This document shows, piece after piece, positions 23,368 to 32,566 of a stretch of 64,000 bases of DNA. The DNA comes from Flavobacteriales bacterium UBA2669 (lineage in GTDB: Bacteria; Bacteroidota; Bacteroidia; Flavobacteriales_E; Vicingaceae), in the NCBI GenBank assembly GCA_002359215.1, contig DEMN01000007.1, positions 328,763 to 392,762 of the forward strand, given 5' to 3'. The notes under the pieces are model-generated. The model did no database searches. It was not told where the DNA came from and saw only the letters and a list, made by a program, of their open reading frames with translations. Position 1 is the stretch's first letter. Each line of letters starts with the position of its first letter. The position numbers and the translations under genes are program-made.

Positions 23368-24858
23368 ATGAGCAATCCCTTAAAAAAACTTGCCGGACAA
23401 ACAGCCATTTATGGGCTTACAAGCATAGTTGGACGTTTGCTCAATTGGTTTTTGGTGCCTATATATATCGGAACAGCGAAATTTACGCCCGATCAATACG
23501 GAATTATTACCGAAATGTACTCCTACGTAGCATTTTTAGTGGTGTTTCTAACCTACGGCATGGAAACTGCTTTTTTCCGTTTTTCTACCTTGCAAGAGCA
23601 CGATAATAAAAAAGTATATTCTACTATTATTTATTCGCTTTTCACCACTTCTTTCGTTTTTATTGCATTGGCTTTTTTGTTTGATCAATCTATTGCTAAT
23701 TGGCTGAAATATCCCAATAATAAAGAATTTGTAACTTGGTTTGCTATGATAGTTGGTTTAGATGCCGTTGCTTCTATTCCTATGGCGAAATTAAGAGCAG
23801 ATAATCGTCCCATAAAATTTGCTGTTATCAATTTTGCGAATATTGGTGTAAATATTGGCTTAAATTTATTTTTCTTAGCCTATTGTTTACCGATGTATAA
23901 AGCTGGAGAAACCAATTGGCTCATTGAAACTTTTTATAACCCCGAAATAGGTGTGGGTTATGTTTTTATTGCTAACCTTATTGCAAGCATTGTTAAGTTT
24001 TTGCTGTTGCTTCCCGATATGTTAAAAGCTAAATTTAGTGTTGAATTCGCATTGCTTAAAAAAATGTTTATTTATGCGTTGCCCTTATTGGTTTTTGGGT
24101 TGGCAGGAATTGTAAATGAAACTATCGACAGAATTATGCTAAAACGTATGTTGTTTGAAAACAAAGGAGAGTTAGCCACTATGACTCAAATAGGAATTTA
24201 TGGTGCTTGTTACAAAGTTTCTATTATTGTTACGCTTTTTATTCAGGCGTTTAGGTATGCGGCAGAACCTTTCTTTTTTGCTCAGGAAAAAGAGAAAAAT
24301 GCCAAAGAAACTTATTCCACCATCATGACTTATTTTGTGATAATTTGTGCTACCATCTTTTTAGGTGTAATGTTGTATATTGATATTGTGAAATATTTTA
24401 TTCCTAATGAAGCCTATTGGGAAGGATTAAAAATTGTTCCTGTATTGCTTTTTGCTAATATTAGTTTAGGCATTTATTACAATCAATCTATTTGGTACAA
24501 ACTAAGCGGAAAAACCAAATATGGAGCCTACATTGGTATTTTTGGAGCTTTGGTAACCATCTTATTAAACTACATTTGGATTCCTGTTTATGGTTATGTT
24601 GGTTCTGCTTGGGCAACATTAATTTGTTATTCTTCTATGTGCATCATTTCGTTTATTTTAGGACAAAAACATTATCCCATAAAATACAACTATTTTAAAA
24701 TTGGGATGTATTTAGGCTTAGCACTATTACTTTACTTTGCAAGCACTCAGTTTACCATAGAAAATTTTTACACCAAACATCTTATACATACGTTAATAAT
24801 TTTTGCCTTTTTAGGAACAATTTACGCCATCGAAAGACCAAAAAAAGTGGTAATTTAG
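23368..24858 (+). CDS. Polysaccharide flippase (Wzx/MATE-like)
   Basis: Integral membrane protein of 496 residues with twelve or more hydrophobic segments. It opens with the oligosaccharide flippase pattern LKKLAGQTAIYGLTSIVGRL and has a membrane-embedded second half (Polysacc_synt_C-like, GAYIGIFGALVTILLNYIWI). It should move a lipid-linked glycan across the inner membrane. No glycosyltransferase cluster surrounds it; it is part of a housekeeping run with dut and a nucleotidyltransferase. It starts 29 bp after the crotonase gene. Confidence 0.88.
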   Translation: MSNPLKKLAGQTAIYGLTSIVGRLLNWFLVPIYIGTAKFTPDQYGIITEMYSYVAFLVVFLTYGMETAFFRFSTLQEHDNKKVYSTIIYSLFTTSFVFIALAFLFDQSIANWLKYPNNKEFVTWFAMIVGLDAVASIPMAKLRADNRPIKFAVINFANIGVNIGLNLFFLAYCLPMYKAGETNWLIETFYNPEIGVGYVFIANLIASIVKFLLLLPDMLKAKFSVEFALLKKMFIYALPLLVFGLAGIVNETIDRIMLKRMLFENKGELATMTQIGIYGACYKVSIIVTLFIQAFRYAAEPFFFAQEKEKNAKETYSTIMTYFVIICATIFLGVMLYIDIVKYFIPNEAYWEGLKIVPVLLFANISLGIYYNQSIWYKLSGKTKYGAYIGIFGALVTILLNYIWIPVYGYVGSAWATLICYSSMCIISFILGQKHYPIKYNYFKIGMYLGLALLLYFASTQFTIENFYTKHLIHTLIIFAFLGTIYAIERPKKVVI

Positions 24859-24920
24859 TCGCTTAGTATAAAGTAGGAAGCTAGTCTTTACAAACTTTTA
24901 ACTGATTAACAATAAAAAAC

Positions 24921-25355
24921 ATGAAAATAAAAATAGTCAACAAATCCAATCATCCGCTACCATATTATGGTACGGAAGCTGCTGCCGGTGTAGATTTAAG
25001 AGCTAATATAGAGGCTTCTATCACTTTAAAACCATTAGAAAGAACATTGGTAAAAACAGGTTTATTTATGGAATTACCTGTGGGGTACGAAGCTCAAGTT
25101 CGTCCGAGAAGCGGATTAGCCTATAAAAATGGCATTACCGTATTAAATTCTCCGGGAACTATTGATGCCGATTATAGAGGAGAAGTTGGCGTAATTTTAG
25201 TTAATCTCTCTAACGAGCCTTTTGTAATTGAGAATGGAGAAAGAATTGCTCAATTGGTAATTACTAAGCACGAGCAAGCTGAGTGGGAATTAGTAGAGGA
25301 ATTAGCTGAAACTGAAAGAGGAGCTGGAGGGTTTGGAAGTACAGGAAAGAAATAA
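24921..25355 (+). CDS. dut: dUTP diphosphatase
   Basis: Hydrolyses dUTP to dUMP, supplying dTMP synthesis and keeping uracil out of DNA. 144 residues, a trimeric dUTPase. All five motifs are visible: AGVDLRA, RPRSGLAYK, GTIDADYRGEVGV, NGERIAQLVI and RGAGGFGSTG. The upstream gap (24862-24910) carries an AAAGTT-type repeat related to those in the suf operon. Confidence 0.97.
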   Translation: MKIKIVNKSNHPLPYYGTEAAAGVDLRANIEASITLKPLERTLVKTGLFMELPVGYEAQVRPRSGLAYKNGITVLNSPGTIDADYRGEVGVILVNLSNEPFVIENGERIAQLVITKHEQAEWELVEELAETERGAGGFGSTGKK

Positions 25356-25367
25356 TTAATAATGTAC

Positions 25368-25416
25368 CAATTTAACAATGTAGCAATTTTAATTTCATTG
25401 TTACACTGATAAATTG
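25368..25416. repeat. Imperfect inverted repeat between dut and nucleotidyltransferase
   Basis: CAATTTAACAATG (25368-25380) faces CATTGTTA (25396-25403) and AAATTG (25411-25416). No T-run follows, so it is not a clear terminator. Confidence 0.4.
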
Positions 25417-25435
25417 TTTAATTAAGGAATATACA

Positions 25436-26437
25436 ATGAAAATAATAGTACCAATGGCAGGAAGAGGTTCAAGATTAAGACCCCATACGCTAACCATACC
25501 AAAACCATTAATACCAATTGCAGGAAAACCAATTGTTCAGCGTTTGGTGGAAGACATTACCAAAGTTTGTGGCGAACCTGTGGATGAAATTGCTTTTATA
25601 ATTGGTGATTTTGGAACAGAAGTAGAAAACCAATTAGTAAACATTGCTGAAAATTTAGGAGCTAAAGGAAGTATTTATTATCAGGAAGAAGCATTAGGAA
25701 CGGCTCATGCTATTTTGTGTGCTAAAGATAGTTTGGAAGGAAAGGTAGTAGTAGCGTTTGCCGACACTCTGTTTAAAGCAGATTTTAAAATGGATGATGC
25801 TGCTGAAGGTATTATTTGGGTCAATCAAATTGATGATCCTCGTGCTTTTGGAGTCGTAAAACTTAATGAAAATAACATTATTACTGATTTTGTAGAAAAA
25901 CCTCAAGAATTTGTTTCCGATTTAGCAATTATTGGGATTTATTACTTTAAAGATGGAGCATATCTAAAAAATGAGTTACAATATTTAATTGATAATGAAA
26001 TTAAAGAAAAAGGCGAATACCAATTGACCAATGCCTTAGAAAATATGAAACAAAAAGGGACAAAATTTGCTCCCGGAAAAGTAATTGAATGGTTAGATTG
26101 TGGCAACTATGCAGCTACTGTTTATACTAACCAACGCGTTTTGGAGTTTATTAAAAATGAAACCATTATTGATGCTTCACTTCAAAAAGAAAATACGGTA
26201 ATTATTGAGCCATGCTACATTGGTAAAAATGTAAAAATCATTAATTCAGTTATTGGTCCTCATGTTTCTATCGGAGATAATTGCGAAATAAATAATTCAG
26301 TAATAAATAATTCATTAATACAAAAAAACACCCAAATTCAAACAGCAAACATTGCCAATTCTATGGTTGGGAATTTTGCAAAAATTACCGGAAAAGCGCA
26401 AGAATTAAGTGTAGGAGATTACAACGAATTAAGCTAA
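25436..26437 (+). CDS. Sugar-phosphate nucleotidyltransferase
   Basis: Activates a sugar 1-phosphate as an NDP-sugar. 333 residues. The signature VPMAGRGSRLRPHTLTIPKP is the nucleotide-binding loop; FADTLFK holds the metal Asp, and VEKPQEF and EWLDCGN are sugar-binding segments. The C-terminal part has hexapeptide-like repeats (IIEPCYIGKNVKIINSVIGP) forming a left-handed beta helix. The type resembles RfbA/ManC/GlmU-like enzymes; the exact sugar cannot be assigned. It is 5 bp upstream of the TPR lipoprotein gene and so cotranscribed with the cell-envelope genes that follow. Confidence 0.9.
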   Translation: MKIIVPMAGRGSRLRPHTLTIPKPLIPIAGKPIVQRLVEDITKVCGEPVDEIAFIIGDFGTEVENQLVNIAENLGAKGSIYYQEEALGTAHAILCAKDSLEGKVVVAFADTLFKADFKMDDAAEGIIWVNQIDDPRAFGVVKLNENNIITDFVEKPQEFVSDLAIIGIYYFKDGAYLKNELQYLIDNEIKEKGEYQLTNALENMKQKGTKFAPGKVIEWLDCGNYAATVYTNQRVLEFIKNETIIDASLQKENTVIIEPCYIGKNVKIINSVIGPHVSIGDNCEINNSVINNSLIQKNTQIQTANIANSMVGNFAKITGKAQELSVGDYNELS

Positions 26438-26442
26438 TATAC

Positions 26443-28185
26443 ATGTCATTAAACACATTCATAAAACTTTTTATTCCACTATTATTTTTGGTTGCGTGTA
26501 ACTCTCAAAAAGATACGGTAAGCTCTAAGCAAAAAATTAAAGAGGCTACCGTACTTAATGAAAAACAAAAATTGGAGTTAGATTTTTTATTCCATGAAGC
26601 TAATAAACAAAGACTGTTAGGCAATTACGAACAAGCGTTGGTAATTTATTCTAAATGTGTTAAAATAAATCCTAACCAACCATTTTTTCATTATGAATTG
26701 GCCAATTTATATAATATGGCTAATCAACAGCAAATCGCACTTCAATATGCAGAAAAGGCTGTTCAATTAGACCCGAATAATAAATGGTACAGGTTGCAAT
26801 ATGCCCAATCTTTGCAAGAAAGTGGAGATACAGAAAGTGCAATAAAACAGTACGAAAAGTTGATAGAATTAGAGCCAGAGAATGTTGATTTATATTTTGA
26901 CTTGGCAAGAATGCAATTATATTCAGAAAAGTATAAAGACGCTTTGATAAATTTAGATGAAATTGAAAAGCGCATAGGAATTAGTGAAGAAATTGTAAGA
27001 CAAAAAGAAAAAATATACATTAAGTTAAATGATATTGAAAGTGCGGCTGATGAGGTTCAAAAATTAATTAATGCATATCCTGATGAAATTCATTACAAAG
27101 GATTATTAGCAGATTTATACCTGGCAAACGAAATGCCCGAAAAAGCATTTGAAATTTACCAACAAATTTTAGAAAAAGACCCTCAAAATCCTTATGCACA
27201 TTTGTCTTTATACGATTATTATAAAGCAAAAAATGAAAATGAAAAAGCATTGGAAGAAACAAAATTGGCTTTTCAAAGTCCAGATTTAGATATAGATACT
27301 AAAGTACAAATTTTACTTTCTTATTATTCTTTATCTGATAAGAGTGCAACTCTAAAAAAAGAAGCTTTTGAGTTGAATAAAATTCTTATAAAAACACATC
27401 CGGAAGAAGCAAAAGCTTATACCATTTATGCTGATTTTTTATTAAGAGAAAATAAACTAGAAGGAGCTAAAGAAAATTATTTAAAAGCCATTGAGTTTGA
27501 CAACTCTCGTTATCCAATTTGGAATCAATTGTTGTTTTTAGAATCGGAACTTAACGATAAGGAAGGGCTAGAGAGAGATAGCAAGAGAGCAACAGAATTA
27601 TTTCCAAACCAACCAATACCTTACCTTTTTTATGGGGTTGTACAGTTAGAAAATAAAAACTATAAAGAGGCTACTGAATATTTAGAAATAGGAAAAGACT
27701 ACGTAATCGATAATCCACCACTTAAAACTCAGTTTTATGCTACCTTAGGAGATGCCTATAACAGCATGAAATTATATGATAAATCTGATGCGGCATACGA
27801 AAAAGCATTGGAAATTGACAGTAAAAATATACATGTATTAAATAATTACAGTTATTTTTTATCACTTAGAGAAGAAAAATTGGAACGCGCAGAAAAATTA
27901 TCAGCTCTTTGTAATGAATTAGAACCTAACCAGCCTAATTATTTAGATACATATGCTTGGATTTTGTATAAACAAGGTAAATATGTACAAGCAAAAGAGT
28001 GGTTAGAAAAAGCGGTGAGTGTTGGTGGTGATAAAAATGCTGTAATATTAGAACATTTAGGAGATGTTTTGTATCAACTCAATCAGCCCAAAGAAGCATT
28101 AAAATATTGGAAAAAAACTAAAGAATCAGGCGAAGGTTCTGAGTGGTTGGATAAAAAAATAGCTGAAGGTAAATTGTATGAATAA
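26443..28185 (+). CDS. TPR-repeat lipoprotein
   Basis: A 580-residue lipoprotein (signal ending FLVACNSQKD, lipidated Cys19) made up almost entirely of TPR repeats, for example FHYELANLYNMANQQQIALQ, WILYKQGKYVQAKEWLEKA and AVILEHLGDVLYQLNQPKEA. It should be a periplasm-facing scaffold. The gene order nucleotidyltransferase, TPR, DUF4292, EnvC-like is common in Flavobacteriia. It overlaps the DUF4292 gene by 8 bp. Confidence 0.88.
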   Translation: MSLNTFIKLFIPLLFLVACNSQKDTVSSKQKIKEATVLNEKQKLELDFLFHEANKQRLLGNYEQALVIYSKCVKINPNQPFFHYELANLYNMANQQQIALQYAEKAVQLDPNNKWYRLQYAQSLQESGDTESAIKQYEKLIELEPENVDLYFDLARMQLYSEKYKDALINLDEIEKRIGISEEIVRQKEKIYIKLNDIESAADEVQKLINAYPDEIHYKGLLADLYLANEMPEKAFEIYQQILEKDPQNPYAHLSLYDYYKAKNENEKALEETKLAFQSPDLDIDTKVQILLSYYSLSDKSATLKKEAFELNKILIKTHPEEAKAYTIYADFLLRENKLEGAKENYLKAIEFDNSRYPIWNQLLFLESELNDKEGLERDSKRATELFPNQPIPYLFYGVVQLENKNYKEATEYLEIGKDYVIDNPPLKTQFYATLGDAYNSMKLYDKSDAAYEKALEIDSKNIHVLNNYSYFLSLREEKLERAEKLSALCNELEPNQPNYLDTYAWILYKQGKYVQAKEWLEKAVSVGGDKNAVILEHLGDVLYQLNQPKEALKYWKKTKESGEGSEWLDKKIAEGKLYE

Positions 28186-29017
28186 AAGTAACCGATTAGT
28201 ATATATTTTTCTACTAGTTTTAATAAGTCTTTTTGCATGTAAATCAAGACAAAAAACTGTTACTACTGATTTTGGTAGAATAAAACATATTTCTGATAAA
28301 AATCTAATTGACAGCCTCGAAAAAAATGAATTTCAGTTTAATGTGCTTTCTGCAAAAGCTTCTATAAAGGTTGTTGATGATAAAGAAACTTCTTTTAAAG
28401 CGCATATCAGAGTAAAAAAAGACAGCGCCATTTGGGTTTCTATTACACCCTTATTAGGAATTGAAATGGCTAGAGTATTAATTACTAAAGATAGTGTAAT
28501 GTTTTTAAATAGAATTGATAAACAATATTTTGTAGGTACTTTTGACTATATTAATAATAAATTTGGAACCGATCTAGATTATCAAATGTTAGAAGCTGTG
28601 ATTGTTGGGAATAGTATAGAGTTTGAGAAAGAAGAGAAAGACATTATTACGAATGTGGATAAGAAAAAACATGCTTATTATATTAGTACCGAGAAGAAAA
28701 GAAAAGTGAGGAAAGACTTAAAGAAAGATAAAAATAAATTAAAAGAACTTACTCAAGCAATATGGTTATCGCCCGAAAATTTTAAAATTATTGAGTTAGT
28801 ACTTTCTACCCCAAAATCCGATCATTCTTTAGTGAGTAAGTATAGTGATTTTATGGAACTAGAAAATAATTCATTTCCTCAGAAAATTGATGTAACGTTA
28901 ATCTCAGAAAAAATAGTTAATATTTTAATTGATTACTCTAAGGTATCTATTGAAAAAGAAGACATTTCATTTATATTTAAAATTCCAGCTAAATATGAGC
29001 CTGTTCAAACAAATTAA
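28178..29017 (+). CDS. DUF4292 lipoprotein
   Basis: Lipoprotein of 279 residues (signal ending SLFACKSRQ) with a DUF4292 domain: FNVLSAKASIKVVDD, a run of beta strands (WVSITPLLGIEMARVLI; DSVMFLNRIDKQYFVG) and a C-terminal IDVTLISEKIVNILIDYSKV strand pair. The predicted fold resembles LolA/LolB, suggesting a role in lipoprotein or lipid handling at the outer membrane; this is inference from fold. It overlaps both neighbours, so it is translationally coupled. Confidence 0.85.
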   Translation: MNKSNRLVYIFLLVLISLFACKSRQKTVTTDFGRIKHISDKNLIDSLEKNEFQFNVLSAKASIKVVDDKETSFKAHIRVKKDSAIWVSITPLLGIEMARVLITKDSVMFLNRIDKQYFVGTFDYINNKFGTDLDYQMLEAVIVGNSIEFEKEEKDIITNVDKKKHAYYISTEKKRKVRKDLKKDKNKLKELTQAIWLSPENFKIIELVLSTPKSDHSLVSKYSDFMELENNSFPQKIDVTLISEKIVNILIDYSKVSIEKEDISFIFKIPAKYEPVQTN

Positions 29018-30230
29018 TTGTAGTTATCTTTTGCTTTTTTGCTTCGGATTGCTGATGTTTTCAACAAACGGAATTGCTCAGTCTAAATCTGAATTAGAAA
29101 AAAGAAAAAAAGAACTGAATAAGGAAATATCTCTTATTAATGGAATGCTTAAAGAAACGGAAAAAAATAAAGCACTCACTTACGATCAATTACTTAAGTT
29201 AAAAAGTAAAATTAATGCTCGAGCCAATTTAATTTCAACTATCCATTCCGAAATAAAACTTATTAATAAAAAAATTGCAGATAATGAAGCTATTATTACT
29301 GCGATGGAAAAGGATTTAGCACAATTAAAACAAGAATATGCTAAAATGATTTATTATGCTTTTATTCATAAAAGTCAGAAGGATAAAATTATGTTTGTGA
29401 TGGCTGCCGAGAGTTTTAATCAGGCATACAAAAGATTAAAATACATTCAGCAATATACTACTTACAGGCAATCTCAAGCAGAACTGATAGTTAAAACACA
29501 ACAAGATCTTCAGAAAAGAAACAATGATTTAAAAAATAGCAAACAAGAAAAAGCGGCACTACTTTCTTTAGAAGAACAAGAAAAAAGCAAATTAGCAGTA
29601 GAAAAAAGTCAACAAGAAACCGTAATTTCTAAATTACAAGGTAAAGAACAAGATCTTAAAGATAAGCTTAGAAAAAAAGAAGAAGCTGCTGCCAAACTTC
29701 AGAAAGCCATCCAGCGAATTATTGAAGAAGAAATTCGTAAAGCAAAAGAAGCAGCTAAAAAAGCCGGAAATACAACCAAAGGGTTTCCAATGACTCCGGA
29801 AGCTCAGATGCTTTCTAATTCTTTTGAAGCTAATAAAGGTAAACTCCCTTGGCCGGTTATTGAAGGCGTTATTACCGCTAAATTTGGTCAGCATAATCAC
29901 CCTGTATTACCTGGAATTGTGGTAAATAATAATGGTATTGATATTAGCACTAGTGGCGGAGCAAAAGCAAGAGCAATTTTTGATGGAGAAGTGAGCTCTG
30001 TAGCAATTATTCCTGGTGAAGGAAAAGTAGTGATGATTAGACATGGAGAATATTTATCTGTTTATTCTTATATGAGTGAAGTTTTTGTGCAAAAAGGAGA
30101 TAAGATTTCTACTAAACAAGAACTTGGTATATTAATTAATGATACCGGAAATTCAGGAACATCTGTTCATATTGAAATATGGAAAGGAATGACAAAACTA
30201 AATCCTGAATATTGGATTTATAGAAAATAA
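28995..30230 (+). CDS. EnvC-like coiled-coil protein with degenerate M23/LytM domain
   Basis: Exported protein of about 411 residues: signal peptide (LLLFCFGLLMFSTNGIAQ), a long N-terminal coiled coil (about residues 25-250) and a C-terminal LytM domain. The catalytic zinc ligands look substituted: the HxxxD site reads NNNGIDIST, the YAH position reads YSYMSE and the HxH site reads SVHIEIW. Like E. coli EnvC it is therefore more likely an activator of a cell-division amidase than a peptidase. The reading frame extends to 28929, but the ATG at 28995 gives a proper signal peptide. Confidence 0.85.
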   Translation: MSLFKQINCSYLLLFCFGLLMFSTNGIAQSKSELEKRKKELNKEISLINGMLKETEKNKALTYDQLLKLKSKINARANLISTIHSEIKLINKKIADNEAIITAMEKDLAQLKQEYAKMIYYAFIHKSQKDKIMFVMAAESFNQAYKRLKYIQQYTTYRQSQAELIVKTQQDLQKRNNDLKNSKQEKAALLSLEEQEKSKLAVEKSQQETVISKLQGKEQDLKDKLRKKEEAAAKLQKAIQRIIEEEIRKAKEAAKKAGNTTKGFPMTPEAQMLSNSFEANKGKLPWPVIEGVITAKFGQHNHPVLPGIVVNNNGIDISTSGGAKARAIFDGEVSSVAIIPGEGKVVMIRHGEYLSVYSYMSEVFVQKGDKISTKQELGILINDTGNSGTSVHIEIWKGMTKLNPEYWIYRK

Positions 30231-30237
30231 AATACTT

Positions 30238-31215
30238 ATGAAGTTTTCAATTTCAGTTGTAATTCCTTCGGTAAAAAAACTAATAGATTATAAGGATTCA
30301 TTAATAATTTTAGGCTCTTGCTTTGCCCAAAATATTGGAGAAAAACTTACTTCCAATAAATTTAATACAGTTGTAAATCCATTCGGAATAATTTATAATC
30401 CTATTTCTATTGCTAATAATTTAACTCATATCTTAAATAAGAGCAACTTTAAAGATGAGGATTTACTTTTTTTCAATGATAAATGGTTGAGTTTACAACA
30501 TCATGGAAGTTATTCTAATAGCAATAAAAGTGAATGTTTACAAAACATTAATCAATCCATTAGTTTATCAAATATACAATTTAAAAAAGCAAGTTATTTG
30601 TTTATTACTTTTGGTTCGGCTTGGGTGTATGAACATGAAAAGTATGGGATGGTTGCTAATTGTCATAAAATTCCTGCTAAGCATTTTGCAAAAAGATTAC
30701 TGAAAGTAGAAGAAATAGTTGCAGCTTATACCTCTCTTATTAAGAGCATTAAAGATAGTAATGCGGATATTAATATTGTTTTTACTGTTAGCCCTGTTCG
30801 TCATGTTAAAGACGGTTTGTGGGAAAATAATTTAAGTAAGTCAGTTTTGCATTTAAGCATAAAAGAACTCACCGAAAACTTTGATAATTGCTCTTATTTT
30901 CCGGCTTATGAAATTGTAATGGACGAATTGCGTGATTATCGTTTTTTTAAAGATGATTTAGTCCATCCAACAGATTTAGCAGTAAACTATGTTTGGGAAA
31001 AATTTACAGCAAGTTATTTTTCGAAAGAAACAACTTTATTAGTTGAAAAGATTCAAAAAATTAAACAAGTAGCAACGCATAAGTCTTTTGATTTTGACAG
31101 TGAAAATCATCAGCAATTTATTAAAAATCAACTCGCTATAATTCAAGAATTAACTGTTCAATTTCCTCACCTCAATTTTGAAGAAGAAAAACAGTTGTTG
31201 ACAAAGAAAAAATGA
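30238..31215 (+). CDS. GSCFA domain protein
   Basis: A 325-residue protein that carries the name-giving motif ILGSCFAQNIGEKL near residue 24, then VNPFGIIYNP, FITFGSAWVYEH, FTVSPVRHVKDGLWENNLSK and KDDLVHPTDLAVNYVWEKF. The GSxxA/…/DxxHP layout suggests an SGNH/GDSL-type hydrolase fold. Biological role is unknown. It follows the EnvC-like gene by 7 bp and faces bioA end to end, with only one base between the stop codons and no visible terminator. Confidence 0.85.
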   Translation: MKFSISVVIPSVKKLIDYKDSLIILGSCFAQNIGEKLTSNKFNTVVNPFGIIYNPISIANNLTHILNKSNFKDEDLLFFNDKWLSLQHHGSYSNSNKSECLQNINQSISLSNIQFKKASYLFITFGSAWVYEHEKYGMVANCHKIPAKHFAKRLLKVEEIVAAYTSLIKSIKDSNADINIVFTVSPVRHVKDGLWENNLSKSVLHLSIKELTENFDNCSYFPAYEIVMDELRDYRFFKDDLVHPTDLAVNYVWEKFTASYFSKETTLLVEKIQKIKQVATHKSFDFDSENHQQFIKNQLAIIQELTVQFPHLNFEEEKQLLTKKK

Positions 31216-31216
31216 A

Positions 31217-32482
31217 TTACTGATTCAAATAAGCTGTAATTCCTTGATAAATCGTATTTAATTCAGCATCGGAAATACAATAAGGAGGAATAATGGTAAG
31301 CACATTTCCGAGTGGTCTCAGAATTATGCCTCTATTCAATAAAAATTGATACGCTTCTTTCCCTTTGGGATTGAAATAATTGCTTTCACTTTCAGTTTGT
31401 AATTCAATAGCAGCAATAGTTCCAAAACATCGAGCATTTCTAATTTTTTTATGTTGTTGAATAGTTGAAATAAATGTTTTTTGTAATTGGCAAATGCGTT
31501 TAATTTTTTCAAAAGTATTTTCTGTTTCAAATAAATCTAACGAAGCATTGGCAGCAGCACACGCCAATGGATTCCCTGTGTAAGAATGTCCGTGTAAAAA
31601 AGTATGTTTAGTATTATCTGAATAAAATGCTTGATAAATAGTATTAGAAACTGCTGTAATTCCTAAGGGCATAAAACCACCGGTAATTCCTTTAGACAAA
31701 CAAAAAACATCAGGTTTGTGCTGAAAATAATCTGAAGCAAACCATTTTCCGGTTCTACCAAAACCTGTAAAAACTTCATCAGCAATGGTTATCACATGGT
31801 ATTTTTTACATAAACCTATTATTTCTGATAAAATTTCTGGTGAATGCATTAACATTCCGGCTGCTCCTTGAATAATGGGTTCAAAAATAAAAGCAGCTAT
31901 TTTATTGGTTTTTAAATGGTTTTCAAATTCATTTAAAACTGCTAATTTGTTTTTTTCTGTTGGAGGTTCAATAAAATCAACATGAAACAACAGTGTTTCA
32001 AAAGGTTCGTTAAAACCACCTCTGGCTGTTAAACTCATACTTCCGAATGTGTCTCCATGGTAATCATGCTCTAAGGCAATAAAACGAGTACGTTTTTCGC
32101 CTTTGTTGAACCAGTACTGAATAGCCATTTTCAGTGCAACTTCGTTGGCAGTAGAACCATTATCTGAGAAAAATATTTTTTCAATGTTTGTTGGTAGTAA
32201 ATGAATTAATCTTTCCGAAAGCTTTACTGCTTGAGGATGTGTAAATCCACCAAAAGCAACATGCTCTAATTCCAAGGCTTGTTCATAAATTTTTTGGGCA
32301 ATATAAGGGTGTGCATGACCATGAACGTTTACCCACCAACTTGAAAATCCATCAATGTATTGCTTACCGGCTTCGTCAAAAACAAAAGCTCCCTTGCTTT
32401 TCACAATAGGAATTACATCAGCACTTTTTTGCTGGTCGAATGGATGCCAAATGTATTGTTTGTCTTTTTGTTTCAGGTTCAT
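31217..32482 (-). CDS. bioA: Adenosylmethionine-8-amino-7-oxononanoate aminotransferase
   Basis: PLP-dependent aminotransferase (421 residues) that converts KAPA to DAPA in biotin synthesis. Recognised by the N-terminal YIWHPFDQQ, the DGFSSWWVNVHGHAHP segment (both distinctive of BioA rather than other class III aminotransferases), FSDNGSTANEVALKMA, YHGDTFGSMSL, DEVFTGFGRTG and the PLP lysine in CLSKGITGGFMPLG. No other bio gene is in the window. It is separated from the M13 gene upstream by a strong terminator. Confidence 0.93.
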   Translation of the reverse strand: MNLKQKDKQYIWHPFDQQKSADVIPIVKSKGAFVFDEAGKQYIDGFSSWWVNVHGHAHPYIAQKIYEQALELEHVAFGGFTHPQAVKLSERLIHLLPTNIEKIFFSDNGSTANEVALKMAIQYWFNKGEKRTRFIALEHDYHGDTFGSMSLTARGGFNEPFETLLFHVDFIEPPTEKNKLAVLNEFENHLKTNKIAAFIFEPIIQGAAGMLMHSPEILSEIIGLCKKYHVITIADEVFTGFGRTGKWFASDYFQHKPDVFCLSKGITGGFMPLGITAVSNTIYQAFYSDNTKHTFLHGHSYTGNPLACAAANASLDLFETENTFEKIKRICQLQKTFISTIQQHKKIRNARCFGTIAAIELQTESESNYFNPKGKEAYQFLLNRGIILRPLGNVLTIIPPYCISDAELNTIYQGITAYLNQ

Positions 32483-32508
32483 AGTGGCAAAGGTAAACAG
32501 TCAAAAAT

Positions 32509-32548
32509 AAAAAAGGTCGGAATGAGTCAATTTTATTCCGACCTTTTT
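32509..32548 (-). terminator. Bidirectional intrinsic terminator
   Basis: Fourteen-base perfect stem (AAAAGGTCGGAAT paired with ATTCCGACCTTTT) with T/A runs on both sides. It ends the M13 peptidase transcript before bioA. Confidence 0.85.
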
Positions 32549-32566
32549 AAGTTTATAAAACCTCTT

